A stretch of 23,959 nucleotides of DNA. It comes from 13-2-20CM-68-14 sp046733295. GTDB lineage: Bacteria; Actinomycetota; Thermoleophilia; Gaiellales; Gaiellaceae. The translations under genes were made by a program, and so were the position numbers. A model generated the notes under the pieces. That model was not told the DNA's origin. It ran no database searches and saw only the letters and a program-made list of their open reading frames with translations. The stretch is from positions 1-23,959 of the forward strand of contig JBKPOY010000056.1 in assembly GCA_046733295.1 (NCBI GenBank), written 5' to 3'. Positions within the stretch are counted from its first letter, which is position 1. Every line of letters starts with the position of its first letter. Shown here piece by piece: positions 7,471-14,423 of the stretch.

Positions 7471-7842
7471 ATGGGGCACGTATGGGTTTCGATGCATATC
7501 GAGCCCGAACTCGCCTTCTACACCAGGCACCCCGAGCCGCCGGGGCTCGAGGTTCGCGTCAACTTCGGCATCTTCACCGGCCGCGCCGCAACCGCCGCCG
7601 AGATCGAGGAGCTCGCCCAGATTCTGGTGCCCAAGGTCGGCGACGTCTCCATCGTGGCCGAGGAGCGACACCTGATCGGGAGTGACACCGAGGCCTCGCT
7701 GCACCAGGTCCGAATCGAGGTCGACCCGGAGCACATCCCGGCCGATGAGCACGATGCCGACGTCCTCGCCGGGCGCCTCGTCGCGGCGGCCGAAGCGTGG
7801 GCGCGCGACTGCGCGGCGGAGCGACGCGTCGAGATTTCCTAG
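7471..7842 (+). CDS. Conserved-looking protein of unknown function
   Basis: The 123-residue product is acidic, soluble and alpha/beta in appearance: strands such as HVWVSMHIEPELAFYT and LEVRVNFGIF, a helix AAEIEELAQILV, and a terminal helix VLAGRLVAAAEAWARDCA. There is no signal peptide or membrane segment. I do not recognise a family. ATG 7471 is used; GTG 7480 or ATG 7492 are possible. A TAGGTT box at 7457-7462, overlapping the TAG stop of the permease gene, lies 8 nt upstream, so it may have its own leaderless promoter and need not belong to the ABC operon. Its TAG stop shares the palindrome CTAG with the stop of the convergent aminotransferase gene. Confidence 0.65.
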   Translation: MGHVWVSMHIEPELAFYTRHPEPPGLEVRVNFGIFTGRAATAAEIEELAQILVPKVGDVSIVAEERHLIGSDTEASLHQVRIEVDPEHIPADEHDADVLAGRLVAAAEAWARDCAAERRVEIS

Positions 7843-9221
7843 GCGCGGACGCGCCGTCGCGGGCGGTTCGCCCGGGCGGTCTTGAGCGCGAACCGGACCA
7901 TCGAGCGCGGCAGCCGCTGCGCCCGCGCGAGCGTCTGCTCGAGCGCCTCCACGAACCAGTCGACGTCTGCCTCCGAGAGCACGAGCGGCGGCAGGATCTT
8001 GATCACGTTCGAGTCGTGACCGGCGACCTGGGTGAGGATCCTGTGCTCGCTGAAGAGGGGCACGACGACGAGCTGGGCGAAGAGGCCGGCCTGGAGGCGC
8101 TCGAGCAGCCGCCACGATCGGCTGCCTCCCGGCGGCTCCTCGAACTCGATCGCCCACAGCAGGCCGAGGCCGCGCACGTCCCTGACCACGTCGAAGCGCT
8201 CGACGAACGGCCTCGTCCGCTCGAGCAGCAGCTCTCCGAGCTCCGCCGCCCGCTCGGGCAGCCGCTGCTCGTCGAGCTCCCGTAGCGTCGCGAGCCCGGC
8301 CGCCATCGCGAGGTCGTTGGGCGCAAACGTGGAGCCGTGCGCGAGAGCGTGCTCCAGGGAGTCGAAGACAGCCTCGTGGACGGCGGTCGACATCAGCAGC
8401 GCTCCGACCGGGACGTAGCCGCCCGAGAGGGATTTCGCGACCGTGATCAGGTCCGGCTCCAGCCCCGAGTGCTCGAGCGCGAGGAACCGGCCGGTCCGGC
8501 CGAAGCCGGTCTGAACCTCGTCCACGCAGAAGAGGGTGCCGTGCCGGCGGCAGAGCTCCTGGGCGCCTTTCAGGTAGCCGGGCGACGGGAAATGCGGGCC
8601 GTGGCCCTGGATCGGCTCGACGATGAACACCGCCACGTCTTCGGCCGAAAGGGCCTGCTCGAGCGCGTCGAGTTCATCGAAGGGAACCCGGGCGAAGCCT
8701 GGCAGCAGCGGCCCGAAGCGTTCGGTGAAGGCCGCGTCGCCAGCGGCCGAAAGCGAGCCGAGGGTGAGCCCGTGGAAGCCGTGTTCGCACGAGAGCACCT
8801 TCGTGCGGCCGGTTGCAGTCCGGCCAAGCTTCAGAGCGGCTTCGACCGCCTCGGTGCCGGAGCTCGTGAAGAGAATGCGGCCGACCGACGAGGGAACCCT
8901 GCGAAGCAGCTCGTCCCCGAGCAGACCGGGGAGCGGCGAGATGCCGAGTTGAACCTTCCCCGGCGTCTCGAGCTCGAGCGCCTCGGTCAACGCCGCACGG
9001 ACATGGGCGTTGTTCCTCCCGACGTTGTACATCCCGAAGCCGCCGAGCAGGTCGAGAAAGCGTGTCCCGTCCAGGTCGTAGAGGTAGGCGCCCTCACCGC
9101 GGGCCCACCGGCGGTCGAAGCCGATCGTCCGCAGCAACCGCACGAACTGCGGGTTGATCGTGCGCGCGTAGAGCTCCAGCTCCTCGCCGGCGTGCTCGTC
9201 GAGCAGCTCGTGCAGGCTCAT
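7839..9221 (-). CDS. Class III PLP-dependent aminotransferase
   Basis: The 460-residue protein has the class III (acetylornithine/putrescine/ornithine aminotransferase-like) signatures: SSGTEAVEAALKL (120-132), HGFHGLTLGSLS (147-158), VEPIQGHGP (201-209), CVDEVQTGFGRTG with Asp234, and ITVAKSLSGGYVPVGA with the PLP lysine at about residue 263. Such enzymes move an amino group from a terminal amine or amino acid to 2-oxoglutarate or pyruvate in the cytosol. The N-terminal extension before GEGAYLYDLDG resembles the putrescine/diamine branch, but the substrate is not certain. A GATAAT box 6 nt before the ATG (9228-9233) suggests leaderless transcription. An EamA-type exporter gene lies 7 bp upstream on the same strand. 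Confidence 0.87.
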   Translation of the reverse strand: MSLHELLDEHAGEELELYARTINPQFVRLLRTIGFDRRWARGEGAYLYDLDGTRFLDLLGGFGMYNVGRNNAHVRAALTEALELETPGKVQLGISPLPGLLGDELLRRVPSSVGRILFTSSGTEAVEAALKLGRTATGRTKVLSCEHGFHGLTLGSLSAAGDAAFTERFGPLLPGFARVPFDELDALEQALSAEDVAVFIVEPIQGHGPHFPSPGYLKGAQELCRRHGTLFCVDEVQTGFGRTGRFLALEHSGLEPDLITVAKSLSGGYVPVGALLMSTAVHEAVFDSLEHALAHGSTFAPNDLAMAAGLATLRELDEQRLPERAAELGELLLERTRPFVERFDVVRDVRGLGLLWAIEFEEPPGGSRSWRLLERLQAGLFAQLVVVPLFSEHRILTQVAGHDSNVIKILPPLVLSEADVDWFVEALEQTLARAQRLPRSMVRFALKTARANRPRRRVRA

Positions 9222-9227
9222 CGTCCG

Positions 9228-9233
9228 ATTATC
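9228..9233 (-). promoter_or_regulatory. Putative -10 box GATAAT for the aminotransferase gene (leaderless)
   Basis: On the minus strand GATAAT is followed by 6 nt and then the ATG at 9221. The box overlaps the TAA stop codon of the upstream transporter gene, so the aminotransferase could be transcribed separately or with it. Confidence 0.4.
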
Positions 9234-10098
9234 GCGTTGCCCCGATCACCGCAGCACCCGCGACGATCAGGAACGCGCCGATCACGAGGTGCCTGCCGAC
9301 GACCTCGCTCCGCCGCAGCAGGAGGAAGGCGAAGAGGACTCCGAAGAGCGACTCGGTCGCGACGAGGGGCGAGACAACTGTCACGCCGCCCCGGTAGTAC
9401 GCCTCGAACAGGAGCGAATAGGTCCCTCCGAAGAGCACACCGGGCAGCACGAAGTACCGTGAGGCGACCCGCAGGCCGGGTGCCGACACGCTTCGCCGGG
9501 CCAGCAGGAACGCGGACAGCGTGGCGGCGCCACCGGCCATCGCGATCGCAGCCGCGGGAAGCGCCGCAGCGTCCGAATCGGTGGCGAGCCACCGGAGCAC
9601 GTCGTCCCGCGTCGCGAAGAGGAGCGTGGTCAGGAGGGCGAAGAGCACCCCGATCGGCTTGAACCCCACGGGCCGCTCGGGCTCGAGACCGAGCGTGATG
9701 CTCCCGGCGACGATCGCCAGCGCCCCGATGAGCAGCGTCGGCCGCGCAGGCTCGTCGAGCGCCACGAGCGCGATCCCGACGGCGACGAGGGGCGCGACGC
9801 CCACGATCACCGACGTTCGGGATGCGCCGATGTCTCTCACGGCCTTGAAGAAGAGGAGCTGTGAGAGGCCCGGCGCGAGGACGCCGGTGAGCAGGAAGGG
9901 CCACAGGTCGGCGGCGTCGAGATCTTGCCCGCCCAGCAAGGACACGGCGGCGATCCCGGTCGTGGTCACCACCGCCGTCAGCGCGGTGACTAGCGACCCG
10001 TCCTCTGCCCCCACGCCGGCACGGAGACCGATCCGAACCGTCACCGACATCAGCCCGAAGAGTGCGGCGGACAGCACCGCGAGCACGACGGCGGTCAT
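9229..10098 (-). CDS. EamA/DMT-superfamily membrane transporter
   Basis: The 289-residue protein has about ten hydrophobic segments in two related halves (roughly 1-140 and 150-289), the duplicated EamA layout of drug/metabolite transporters. It starts LAVLSAALFGLMSVTVRIGL, and the first half ends with VIVGVAPLVAVGIALVALDE, a typical end-of-repeat pattern. Such proteins export amino acids, sugars or other metabolites across the cytoplasmic membrane; the substrate is not predictable. The ATG at 10098 lies 16 bp after the unknown protein gene and the stop is 7 bp before the aminotransferase start, so co-transcription is likely. Confidence 0.82.
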   Translation of the reverse strand: MTAVVLAVLSAALFGLMSVTVRIGLRAGVGAEDGSLVTALTAVVTTTGIAAVSLLGGQDLDAADLWPFLLTGVLAPGLSQLLFFKAVRDIGASRTSVIVGVAPLVAVGIALVALDEPARPTLLIGALAIVAGSITLGLEPERPVGFKPIGVLFALLTTLLFATRDDVLRWLATDSDAAALPAAAIAMAGGAATLSAFLLARRSVSAPGLRVASRYFVLPGVLFGGTYSLLFEAYYRGGVTVVSPLVATESLFGVLFAFLLLRRSEVVGRHLVIGAFLIVAGAAVIGATR

Positions 10099-10114
10099 GC
10101 GCGAGCCGCCGCCG

Positions 10115-10411
10115 CTACGCCGTCGTCGTCTGCGGCTTCGTGACGAGCCGGACCGAGACGATCGCGCCGCGGTTGATCCAGCACGCGGTCACCGTCTCGA
10201 GCCATTCGCCGGGCGGCCAGGGTGAATCGTCGTCCGGCTCACGCGAGCCGATCAGAATCCCGACCGCACGCTGAGCCGAGACCTCCGCCGGCAGGAGGAG
10301 GACGTGGGTGCTCGCGTCGGCGAGGGTGACCTCGACCGCGTCGGGCGCGTCGGCCTGCTCCACCAGCCAGGAGGCAGGGTCACTGAGGGCGGCCGGCTGG
10401 GTCCCCTCCAT
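10115..10411 (-). CDS. Small protein of unknown function
   Basis: The 98-residue product starts with ATG at 10411 and is soluble, acidic and Trp-containing (PASWLVEQ, SPWPPGEWLE). It ends RLVTKPQTTTA. I do not recognise a family. A TAGGCT box 8 nt upstream (10420-10425) overlaps the TAG stop of the preceding XdhC-like gene. It is followed 16 bp later by the EamA transporter gene. The coding call rests on an ordered start, codon pattern like its neighbours, and fit between neighbours on the same strand. Confidence 0.6.
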   Translation of the reverse strand: MEGTQPAALSDPASWLVEQADAPDAVEVTLADASTHVLLLPAEVSAQRAVGILIGSREPDDDSPWPPGEWLETVTACWINRGAIVSVRLVTKPQTTTA

Positions 10412-10419
10412 CGGGCCCG

Positions 10420-10425
10420 AGCCTA
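10420..10425 (-). promoter_or_regulatory. Putative -10 box TAGGCT (leaderless) for the 10411 gene
   Basis: TAGGCT on the minus strand is separated by 8 nt from the ATG at 10411. It coincides with the stop codon of the upstream gene, so chance cannot be excluded. Confidence 0.35.
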
Positions 10426-10647
10426 ACGCACGGGCTCGGCGTGAATCGTGCCGGTGGAGGCGCGCAGGCGGCCGCCCTCGCGCCCCGCGCGAACGGCGAG
10501 GATCTCCGCCAGGATCGAGAGCGCTGTCTCGGCCGGGGTCGCGGGGTGCGGCCGCGGCGCCGACTTCCGCGTCGCGACGACGGTCGCGAGTGCAACCTTG
10601 TCGCCATGCGCGAGCCAGCGCGAGACGGCGTCGCGTGCGTCGTTCAT
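10423..10647 (-). CDS. XdhC/CoxI-like short protein, probable internal-deletion remnant
   Basis: The 74-residue product joins two pieces that are normally far apart in XdhC/CoxI proteins (molybdenum-cofactor insertion factors for xanthine dehydrogenase and CO dehydrogenase). Residues about 4-32 (VSRWLAHGDKVALATVVATRKSAPRP region) match the family N-terminus. Residues about 37-74 (TPAETALSILAEILAVRAGREGG) match the family's extreme C-terminal part. The middle, including the usual SGGCVE signature and the NAD-binding fold, is absent, yet the frame is open. It may be a shrunken family variant or a decaying gene. No xanthine or CO dehydrogenase genes are in the window. ATG 10647 follows a TAGGCT box by 6 nt. 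Confidence 0.6.
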   Translation of the reverse strand: MNDARDAVSRWLAHGDKVALATVVATRKSAPRPHPATPAETALSILAEILAVRAGREGGRLRASTGTIHAEPVR

Positions 10648-10653
10648 GGCCTG

Positions 10654-10659
10654 AGCCTA
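10654..10659 (-). promoter_or_regulatory. Putative -10 box TAGGCT (leaderless) for the 10647 gene
   Basis: TAGGCT on the minus strand ends 6 nt before the ATG at 10647, the same box and spacing as before the transporter gene at 268. Confidence 0.45.
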
Positions 10660-10667
10660 GCGAGGGC

Positions 10668-10673
10668 TACCAT
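10668..10673 (+). promoter_or_regulatory. Possible -10 box TACCAT for the tRNA gene
   Basis: TACCAT (TAnnnT) lies 11 nt before the mature tRNA 5' end. No -35 box is evident at 17 bp, so this is a weak call. Confidence 0.25.
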
Positions 10674-10684
10674 CCGATCCCGGG

Positions 10685-10756
10685 GCCCCCGTAGCTCAGT
10701 GGATAGAGCAGTGGTTTCCTAAACCACGTGCCCAAGTTCGATTCTTGGCGGGGGCA
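10685..10756 (+). tRNA. tRNA-Arg (anticodon CCT)
   Basis: All arms fold. The acceptor stem GCCCCCG pairs with CGGGGGC, followed by discriminator A at 10756. The D arm has GCTC/GAGC around AGTGGATA. The anticodon stem GTGGT/ACCAC encloses the seven-base loop TTCCTAA, giving anticodon CCT, which reads AGG. The T arm pairs CCAAG with CTTGG around TTCGATT. The CCA end is not encoded. In a high-GC genome this is a rare-codon arginine tRNA. Confidence 0.95.
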
Positions 10757-10810
10757 TTCGTCTAATTCGCGAGCCACGCGCGCCACGGCCCTGAGCTACC
10801 GTCGCCCGCA

Positions 10811-11206
10811 ATGCCGAACTGGGCGGACTACGCGCTCGTCATCTCGCTGGGCATCTACATGCTGATGGTCGCTGCCCTCATGGTCGCGGGTCGCCGTGCG
10901 GATGCACGCGCCGTTGCGGGCTTCATTCCCGATTGCGTCGCGCTCTTTTCGCGGCTCATGCGCGATGGGCGGCTGGCACGACGGGACAAGCTCTTCGTCG
11001 CGGCGCTGATCCCGTACCTGGCGACGCCGTTCGACCTCGTCCCGGACTTCGTACCGGTTGCCGGGCAGCTCGACGACGCCGTCGTCGTCGCGCTCGTCCT
11101 CCGCCGCCTCGCTCGGAAGCACACTGGCCTGATCCGGGAGCACTGGCCCGGGCCGCCGGCGTCCCTTCGGCTCGTTCTCCGCCTGGCGGGCAGCAGGCCG
11201 AGCTAG
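10811..11206 (+). CDS. DUF1232 (YkvA-type) membrane protein
   Basis: The 131-residue product starts with one transmembrane helix (about 8-27) and carries the DUF1232 core IPYLATPFDLVPDFVPVAGQ (about 67-86), followed by LDDAVVVALVLRRL. In this family the D-L-[IV]-P-D-[FV]-[IV]-P signature is diagnostic, but the biochemical role is unknown. The ATG at 10811 lies 54 bp after the tRNA; a TACCGT box sits 8 nt upstream (10797-10802). Its stop overlaps the stop of the convergent SIS-domain gene by 4 bp (CTAG). Confidence 0.85.
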   Translation: MPNWADYALVISLGIYMLMVAALMVAGRRADARAVAGFIPDCVALFSRLMRDGRLARRDKLFVAALIPYLATPFDLVPDFVPVAGQLDDAVVVALVLRRLARKHTGLIREHWPGPPASLRLVLRLAGSRPS

Positions 11207-12240
11207 CGCGCGATCGTCACTTTGCTCAGGCCCTCGGGACTGTCCGCGTCGAGCCCTTTTGCCTGCGCCAGGGCTGCGGCGAACAGCTGCCCAGGCACGA
11301 CCGAGAGAAGCGGTGCCAGGACCGGGCTCGGCGCCTCCGGGACCGGGAGCGCGTAGGCGGCGCCGTCGATCGCATCTGCGGCGCTGCCGCTCGCGACCAG
11401 CGTCGCGCCCGCCTTCCGCACACGCGCCGCGGCCTCCTGGACAGCGGGCAGCGCCTCGTCCTTCGAGGCGATCGTCCAGACGGGGAAGAGCGAGTCCAGG
11501 GCGGCGACCGGGCCGTGCGCCAGATCTGTCGCCGTCAGCGGCTCCGCGGCGATGCGGCAGGTCTCCGTGAGCTTGAGCGCCACCTCCCGGGCCGTTGCGT
11601 ACTCGAAGCCGCGGCCGATCACGTACATGCGTCCGACAAATCCGAACGACGACGCGACCGGCCGCGCTGCGGCTTCGAGCGGGGTGAGGGACTGGCTGAG
11701 AAGACTTGCGGTGGCGTGCAGCGCGTCGGTGACCTCGCCCCCGCGGCCGGCGATCCCGCCCGCCAGTAGGACGAGTGCTGCAAGCTGGTTGAGATACGTC
11801 TTCGTCGCCGCGACGGCCTCTTCCGCGCCCGCGGCGAGAGGAAGCGTCGCGTCGGCCGCACGCCCCAGCTCGGTGTCGTCATCGTTCGTCAGCGCCACCG
11901 TGAAGGCCCCGCTCTTCCGCGCATGCTCGACGTATTCGACGACGTCTGGGGTGCGGCCCGACTGCGAGAGCGCGAGGACGACCGAGGTCGAGAAGTCGAT
12001 CGGCGCGTTGTAGTAGACGCTGAGCGAGATCGAGTCGCGCGCGGCCGTCATCCGCGATAGAAGCCCGAACGCATAGACGCCGAACGTCGCCGCGTTGTCC
12101 GAGGAACCGTGGCCGACGAGACGGATCAGTGCCGGCGAGCGATCGTCGATCTCGCGGGCGATCGAGGCGTACTCGTCCTCGTGCTCGAGCAATCGCCGCA
12201 GGGCCTCCGGCTGCTCGCGAATCTCGCGCAGGAACACCAC
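11203..12240 (-). CDS. SIS-domain glucosamine-6-phosphate deaminase/isomerase (GlmS C-half type)
   Basis: The 345-residue protein matches the isomerase half of GlmS without the glutaminase domain. It has two SIS domains: VGHGSSDNAA near the start, LALSQSGRTPDVVEYV, AATKTYLNQLAAL, then GRGFEYATAREVALKLTE, LAHGPVA, and the C-terminal tail GLSKVTIAR aligned with the GlmS catalytic-lysine tail. Such stand-alone proteins act as NagB-II/AgaS-type deaminases, turning glucosamine-6-phosphate into fructose-6-phosphate and ammonia. Position after nagA and murQ supports this catabolic role. I chose GTG 12240 because GGAAGG sits 6 nt upstream and the conserved EIREQPEALRRLL follows at once; ATG 12324 is an alternative that would overlap nagA by 47 bp. 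A competing reading is a sugar isomerase. Confidence 0.82.
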   Translation of the reverse strand: MVFLREIREQPEALRRLLEHEDEYASIAREIDDRSPALIRLVGHGSSDNAATFGVYAFGLLSRMTAARDSISLSVYYNAPIDFSTSVVLALSQSGRTPDVVEYVEHARKSGAFTVALTNDDDTELGRAADATLPLAAGAEEAVAATKTYLNQLAALVLLAGGIAGRGGEVTDALHATASLLSQSLTPLEAAARPVASSFGFVGRMYVIGRGFEYATAREVALKLTETCRIAAEPLTATDLAHGPVAALDSLFPVWTIASKDEALPAVQEAAARVRKAGATLVASGSAADAIDGAAYALPVPEAPSPVLAPLLSVVPGQLFAAALAQAKGLDADSPEGLSKVTIAR

Positions 12241-12246
12241 GCCGGG

Positions 12247-12252
12247 CCTTCC
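12247..12252 (-). promoter_or_regulatory. Ribosome-binding site GGAAGG that decides the start at 12240
   Basis: GGAAGG on the minus strand is 6 nt before GTG 12240. It is one of the few clear Shine-Dalgarno sites in the window and favours this start over the upstream ATG at 12324. Confidence 0.5.
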
Positions 12253-12277
12253 GTCGGCCTCGCGCAGCGCGGGAGCG

Positions 12278-13384
12278 CTAGGCGGCGACACGGGCCTCCC
12301 CGCCCACGAGCACACGCTCGACAACGAGATTGTCGTCCAGGACGATCAGGTCGGCAGGCCGGCCTACCTCGATACCGACGGTCCCCTCCGCGCCGATCAC
12401 CCGAGCGGGCACGGCACTTCCGGCCGCAAGCGCCGCCTCGAGCGGCACGCCGAGCGCGTGCAGGTTCCGCACCGCCTCGATCATCGTCAGCAGCGAGCCG
12501 GCCAGCACCCCGTCGGGACCGAGAGCAACGCCGTCCCGGATCGTCACGTCGAACCCGCCGAGGCTCGACGCGCCGTTGTCGCCGAGCGTTCCGGCGCCCG
12601 CGATCGCGTCGGTGACGAGCGCGACCCGGCCGGCCGCCGCCCGCCAGACGACCGTCGCGGTCTCGTCGGCCATGTGAATCCCGTCGAGGATGATCTGGAC
12701 GACCACGTCGTCACGGACGAGCGCGGCGCCGACGATGCCGGGATCGCGATGCCGCAGTGGCCGCATCGCGTTGAACAGATGCGTGACCGTCCGGATCCCG
12801 CGATCGAACGCCGCCTCCGCCTCCTCGGCCGTCGCGTCGCTGTGGCCGCACGAGACCGTCACCCCTCGCGCGTGCAGGTGATCGATCAGCTCGAGCGCGC
12901 CAGGGAGTTCGGGCGCCAGCGTCATCAGCCGGACTGGACCGGCGTCGAGCAGCCGTTCGAGGAGATCGGCGTCCGGATCGCGCCGATGGGCCGGAGGATG
13001 GGTGCCGAGGCGCCGCTCGGCGAGGAACGGTCCCTCGAGATGGACGCCGAGGATTCGGGGGCCCTTGAGTCCGCTCGTCGGGACCGCGCGGAGCGCCTCG
13101 ATCAGATGCTCCTCCGGCGCGGTGATGAAGGTCGGCAGGTAGGCGGTGACCCCGGTCTCGAGCAGCGCGTCGCCTGCCCGGCGGAAGCCGTCGGCGTCCG
13201 CCTCGAGCAGGTCGACCCCGGCGAAGCCGTTCACCTGCAGGTCGACCAACCCGGGAGCGGCGATTCCGCGCCCGCGCCCGTTCGGTGACGAGAGCCCGTA
13301 GCCGGAGATGAGCCCGCCCTCGATCTCGACGTCACCGGGGACGAAGGTCTCTCCGACGAGCGCGGCCGACACGCCGAGCCTCAT
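12278..13384 (-). CDS. nagA: N-acetylglucosamine-6-phosphate deacetylase
   Basis: The 368-residue protein has the full NagA amidohydrolase pattern: APGLVDLQVNGFAGVD (43-58), GVHLEGPFL with metal-binding Glu117, GTHPP (127-131), CGHSDAT with His181, THLFNAM with His202, DGIHM with His237, and LVTDAI with catalytic Asp259. It removes the acetyl group from GlcNAc-6-phosphate in the cytosol, giving glucosamine-6-phosphate and acetate. The ATG at 13384 overlaps the murQ stop (ATGA), so translation is coupled. An in-frame open extension upstream runs antiparallel inside murQ's coding region and is not used. The downstream SIS-domain enzyme would consume the product. Confidence 0.93.
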   Translation of the reverse strand: MRLGVSAALVGETFVPGDVEIEGGLISGYGLSSPNGRGRGIAAPGLVDLQVNGFAGVDLLEADADGFRRAGDALLETGVTAYLPTFITAPEEHLIEALRAVPTSGLKGPRILGVHLEGPFLAERRLGTHPPAHRRDPDADLLERLLDAGPVRLMTLAPELPGALELIDHLHARGVTVSCGHSDATAEEAEAAFDRGIRTVTHLFNAMRPLRHRDPGIVGAALVRDDVVVQIILDGIHMADETATVVWRAAAGRVALVTDAIAGAGTLGDNGASSLGGFDVTIRDGVALGPDGVLAGSLLTMIEAVRNLHALGVPLEAALAAGSAVPARVIGAEGTVGIEVGRPADLIVLDDNLVVERVLVGGEARVAA

Positions 13385-14301
13385 CGAAGCGCCTCCCGGA
13401 CATGTCCGCCGACCGCGAGGAGACGCGCCCGCGCCGCCTCGGCGTCGATGCCCGCCAGGAGGGAGATGATCGCGACCTTCGTGTCTCCGCCGGCCACCTC
13501 GAGCGCCTCGTCGACCTCGGCCGCCGACTTCCCTGTCGCCAGCCGGACGGCGCGTCGTGCCCGCGCGCGCTGCTTTTCGTTCGTGCCGGCGACGTCGACC
13601 ATCAGGTCGCCGTAGGTCTTGCCCAGGCGGATCATCGCGATGGTCGAGATAGCGTTCAGCACGAGCTTCTGAGCCGTTCCGGCCTTGAGACGGGTCGAGC
13701 CCGCAAGAAACTCCGGCCCGACGACCACGGCGATCTCGTGCTGGACGAGCCGCGCCAGCCCGGAGCCGGGAACGGAGACGACGGTGGCGGTGAGGGCTCC
13801 GGCTTTCACGGCGGCGCCGATCGCCCCGAGGACGAACGGCGTCCGGCCGCTGGCGCTGACGGCGACGACCGCATCGCCGGCCGACACGCCGATCGCGTCG
13901 GCGGCGCGGGCCCCACCGTCGACGTCGTCCTCGGCTGCATCGCGCGCGGGAGAGTCGAGACCGGCACCGGCGACGAGGGCGACGATCTGGCCGGGCGGTG
14001 TCGAGAACGTCGAGACGCATTCCTCCGCGTCGAGCTCGGCGAGCCGACCGGAGGTGCCGGCGCCCACGTAGATCAGGCGCCCACCGCTCCCCATCCGTTC
14101 GACGATCGCGTCGATGGTCGTCGCGAGGGAGGAAGCGGCGCGGCCGACCGCCGCGGGCACCTCCGCGTCGGCGGCGTTCATCAGCTCGACGAGCTCCTGC
14201 GACGACCGCTCGTCGTAGTCGACGACCGGCGGGCGGGCCTCGGTGACCAGGCCCTCGAGGTCTTCGCGATCGCCCATCGACGTGGGGTCGCCTGCATACA
14301 C
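13381..14301 (-). CDS. murQ: N-acetylmuramic acid-6-phosphate etherase
   Basis: The 306-residue product is a SIS-fold MurQ. It has YVGAGTSGRLAELDAEEC with the likely catalytic Glu94, AGLDSPARDAAEDD with the second acidic residue near Glu124, VAVSASGRTPFVLGA (SIS motif), GSTRLKAGTAQKLVLN, and GKTYGDLMVDV (family-specific). MurQ cleaves the D-lactyl ether of MurNAc-6-phosphate to give GlcNAc-6-phosphate and lactate, the step that links peptidoglycan sugar use to nagA. The start is GTG 14301, 7 nt after a TAGACT box; an internal ATG at 14277 is an alternative. It is the first gene of the leftward unit murQ-nagA-SIS. Confidence 0.93.
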   Translation of the reverse strand: MYAGDPTSMGDREDLEGLVTEARPPVVDYDERSSQELVELMNAADAEVPAAVGRAASSLATTIDAIVERMGSGGRLIYVGAGTSGRLAELDAEECVSTFSTPPGQIVALVAGAGLDSPARDAAEDDVDGGARAADAIGVSAGDAVVAVSASGRTPFVLGAIGAAVKAGALTATVVSVPGSGLARLVQHEIAVVVGPEFLAGSTRLKAGTAQKLVLNAISTIAMIRLGKTYGDLMVDVAGTNEKQRARARRAVRLATGKSAAEVDEALEVAGGDTKVAIISLLAGIDAEAARARLLAVGGHVREALR

Positions 14302-14308
14302 GCGAGGG

Positions 14309-14338
14309 AGTCTAAGCCCATCGGCGGCTAGTGGTCAA
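14309..14338 (-). promoter_or_regulatory. Promoter of murQ-nagA-SIS unit (TTGACC-N18-TAGACT)
   Basis: On the minus strand TTGACC (14333-14338) and TAGACT (14309-14314) are 18 bp apart. TAGACT is followed by 7 nt and then the GTG of murQ, so the transcript is probably leaderless. The -35 box lies inside the palindrome at 14332-14343, so a bound repressor would block it. Confidence 0.65.
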
Positions 14339-14343
14339 TACCA
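14332..14343. promoter_or_regulatory. GntR (DasR/NagR-like) operator, TGGT-N4-ACCA
   Basis: TGGTCAATACCA is a palindrome with arms TGGT and ACCA. It has the same form as the known DasR/NagR operator core (TGGTCTAGACCA). It overlaps the -35 box of the leftward murQ promoter and ends 26 bp before the -35 box of the rightward promoter. The nearby regulator gene at 15623 is of the right family. Confidence 0.6.
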
Positions 14344-14369
14344 TTTTTCGTGATTGATCGGTTTTGGTC

Positions 14370-14398
14370 TTGCTTTTTGCTCGAAGCGGTCCTATGCT
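14370..14398 (+). promoter_or_regulatory. Promoter of the ABC-ATPase/regulator unit (TTGCTT-N17-TATGCT)
   Basis: TTGCTT (14370-14375) and TATGCT (14393-14398) are 17 bp apart. The ATG at 14424 is 25 nt after the -10 box, giving a short leader. An in-frame ATG at 14394 falls inside the -10 box and so cannot be the start of this transcript. Confidence 0.6.
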
Positions 14399-14423
14399 CT
14401 CTCCTCGCGCGCTCCGCAGTCCC

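Noticed and set aside
12095..13288. A 397-codon plus-strand open frame opposite nagA and the SIS gene
   Set aside because: It is antisense to two genes with strong family signatures, and its own translation has none.
13385..14020. In-frame upstream extension of nagA
   Set aside because: It lies inside murQ in another frame; the ATGA overlap at 13381-13384 and the family length support the short form.
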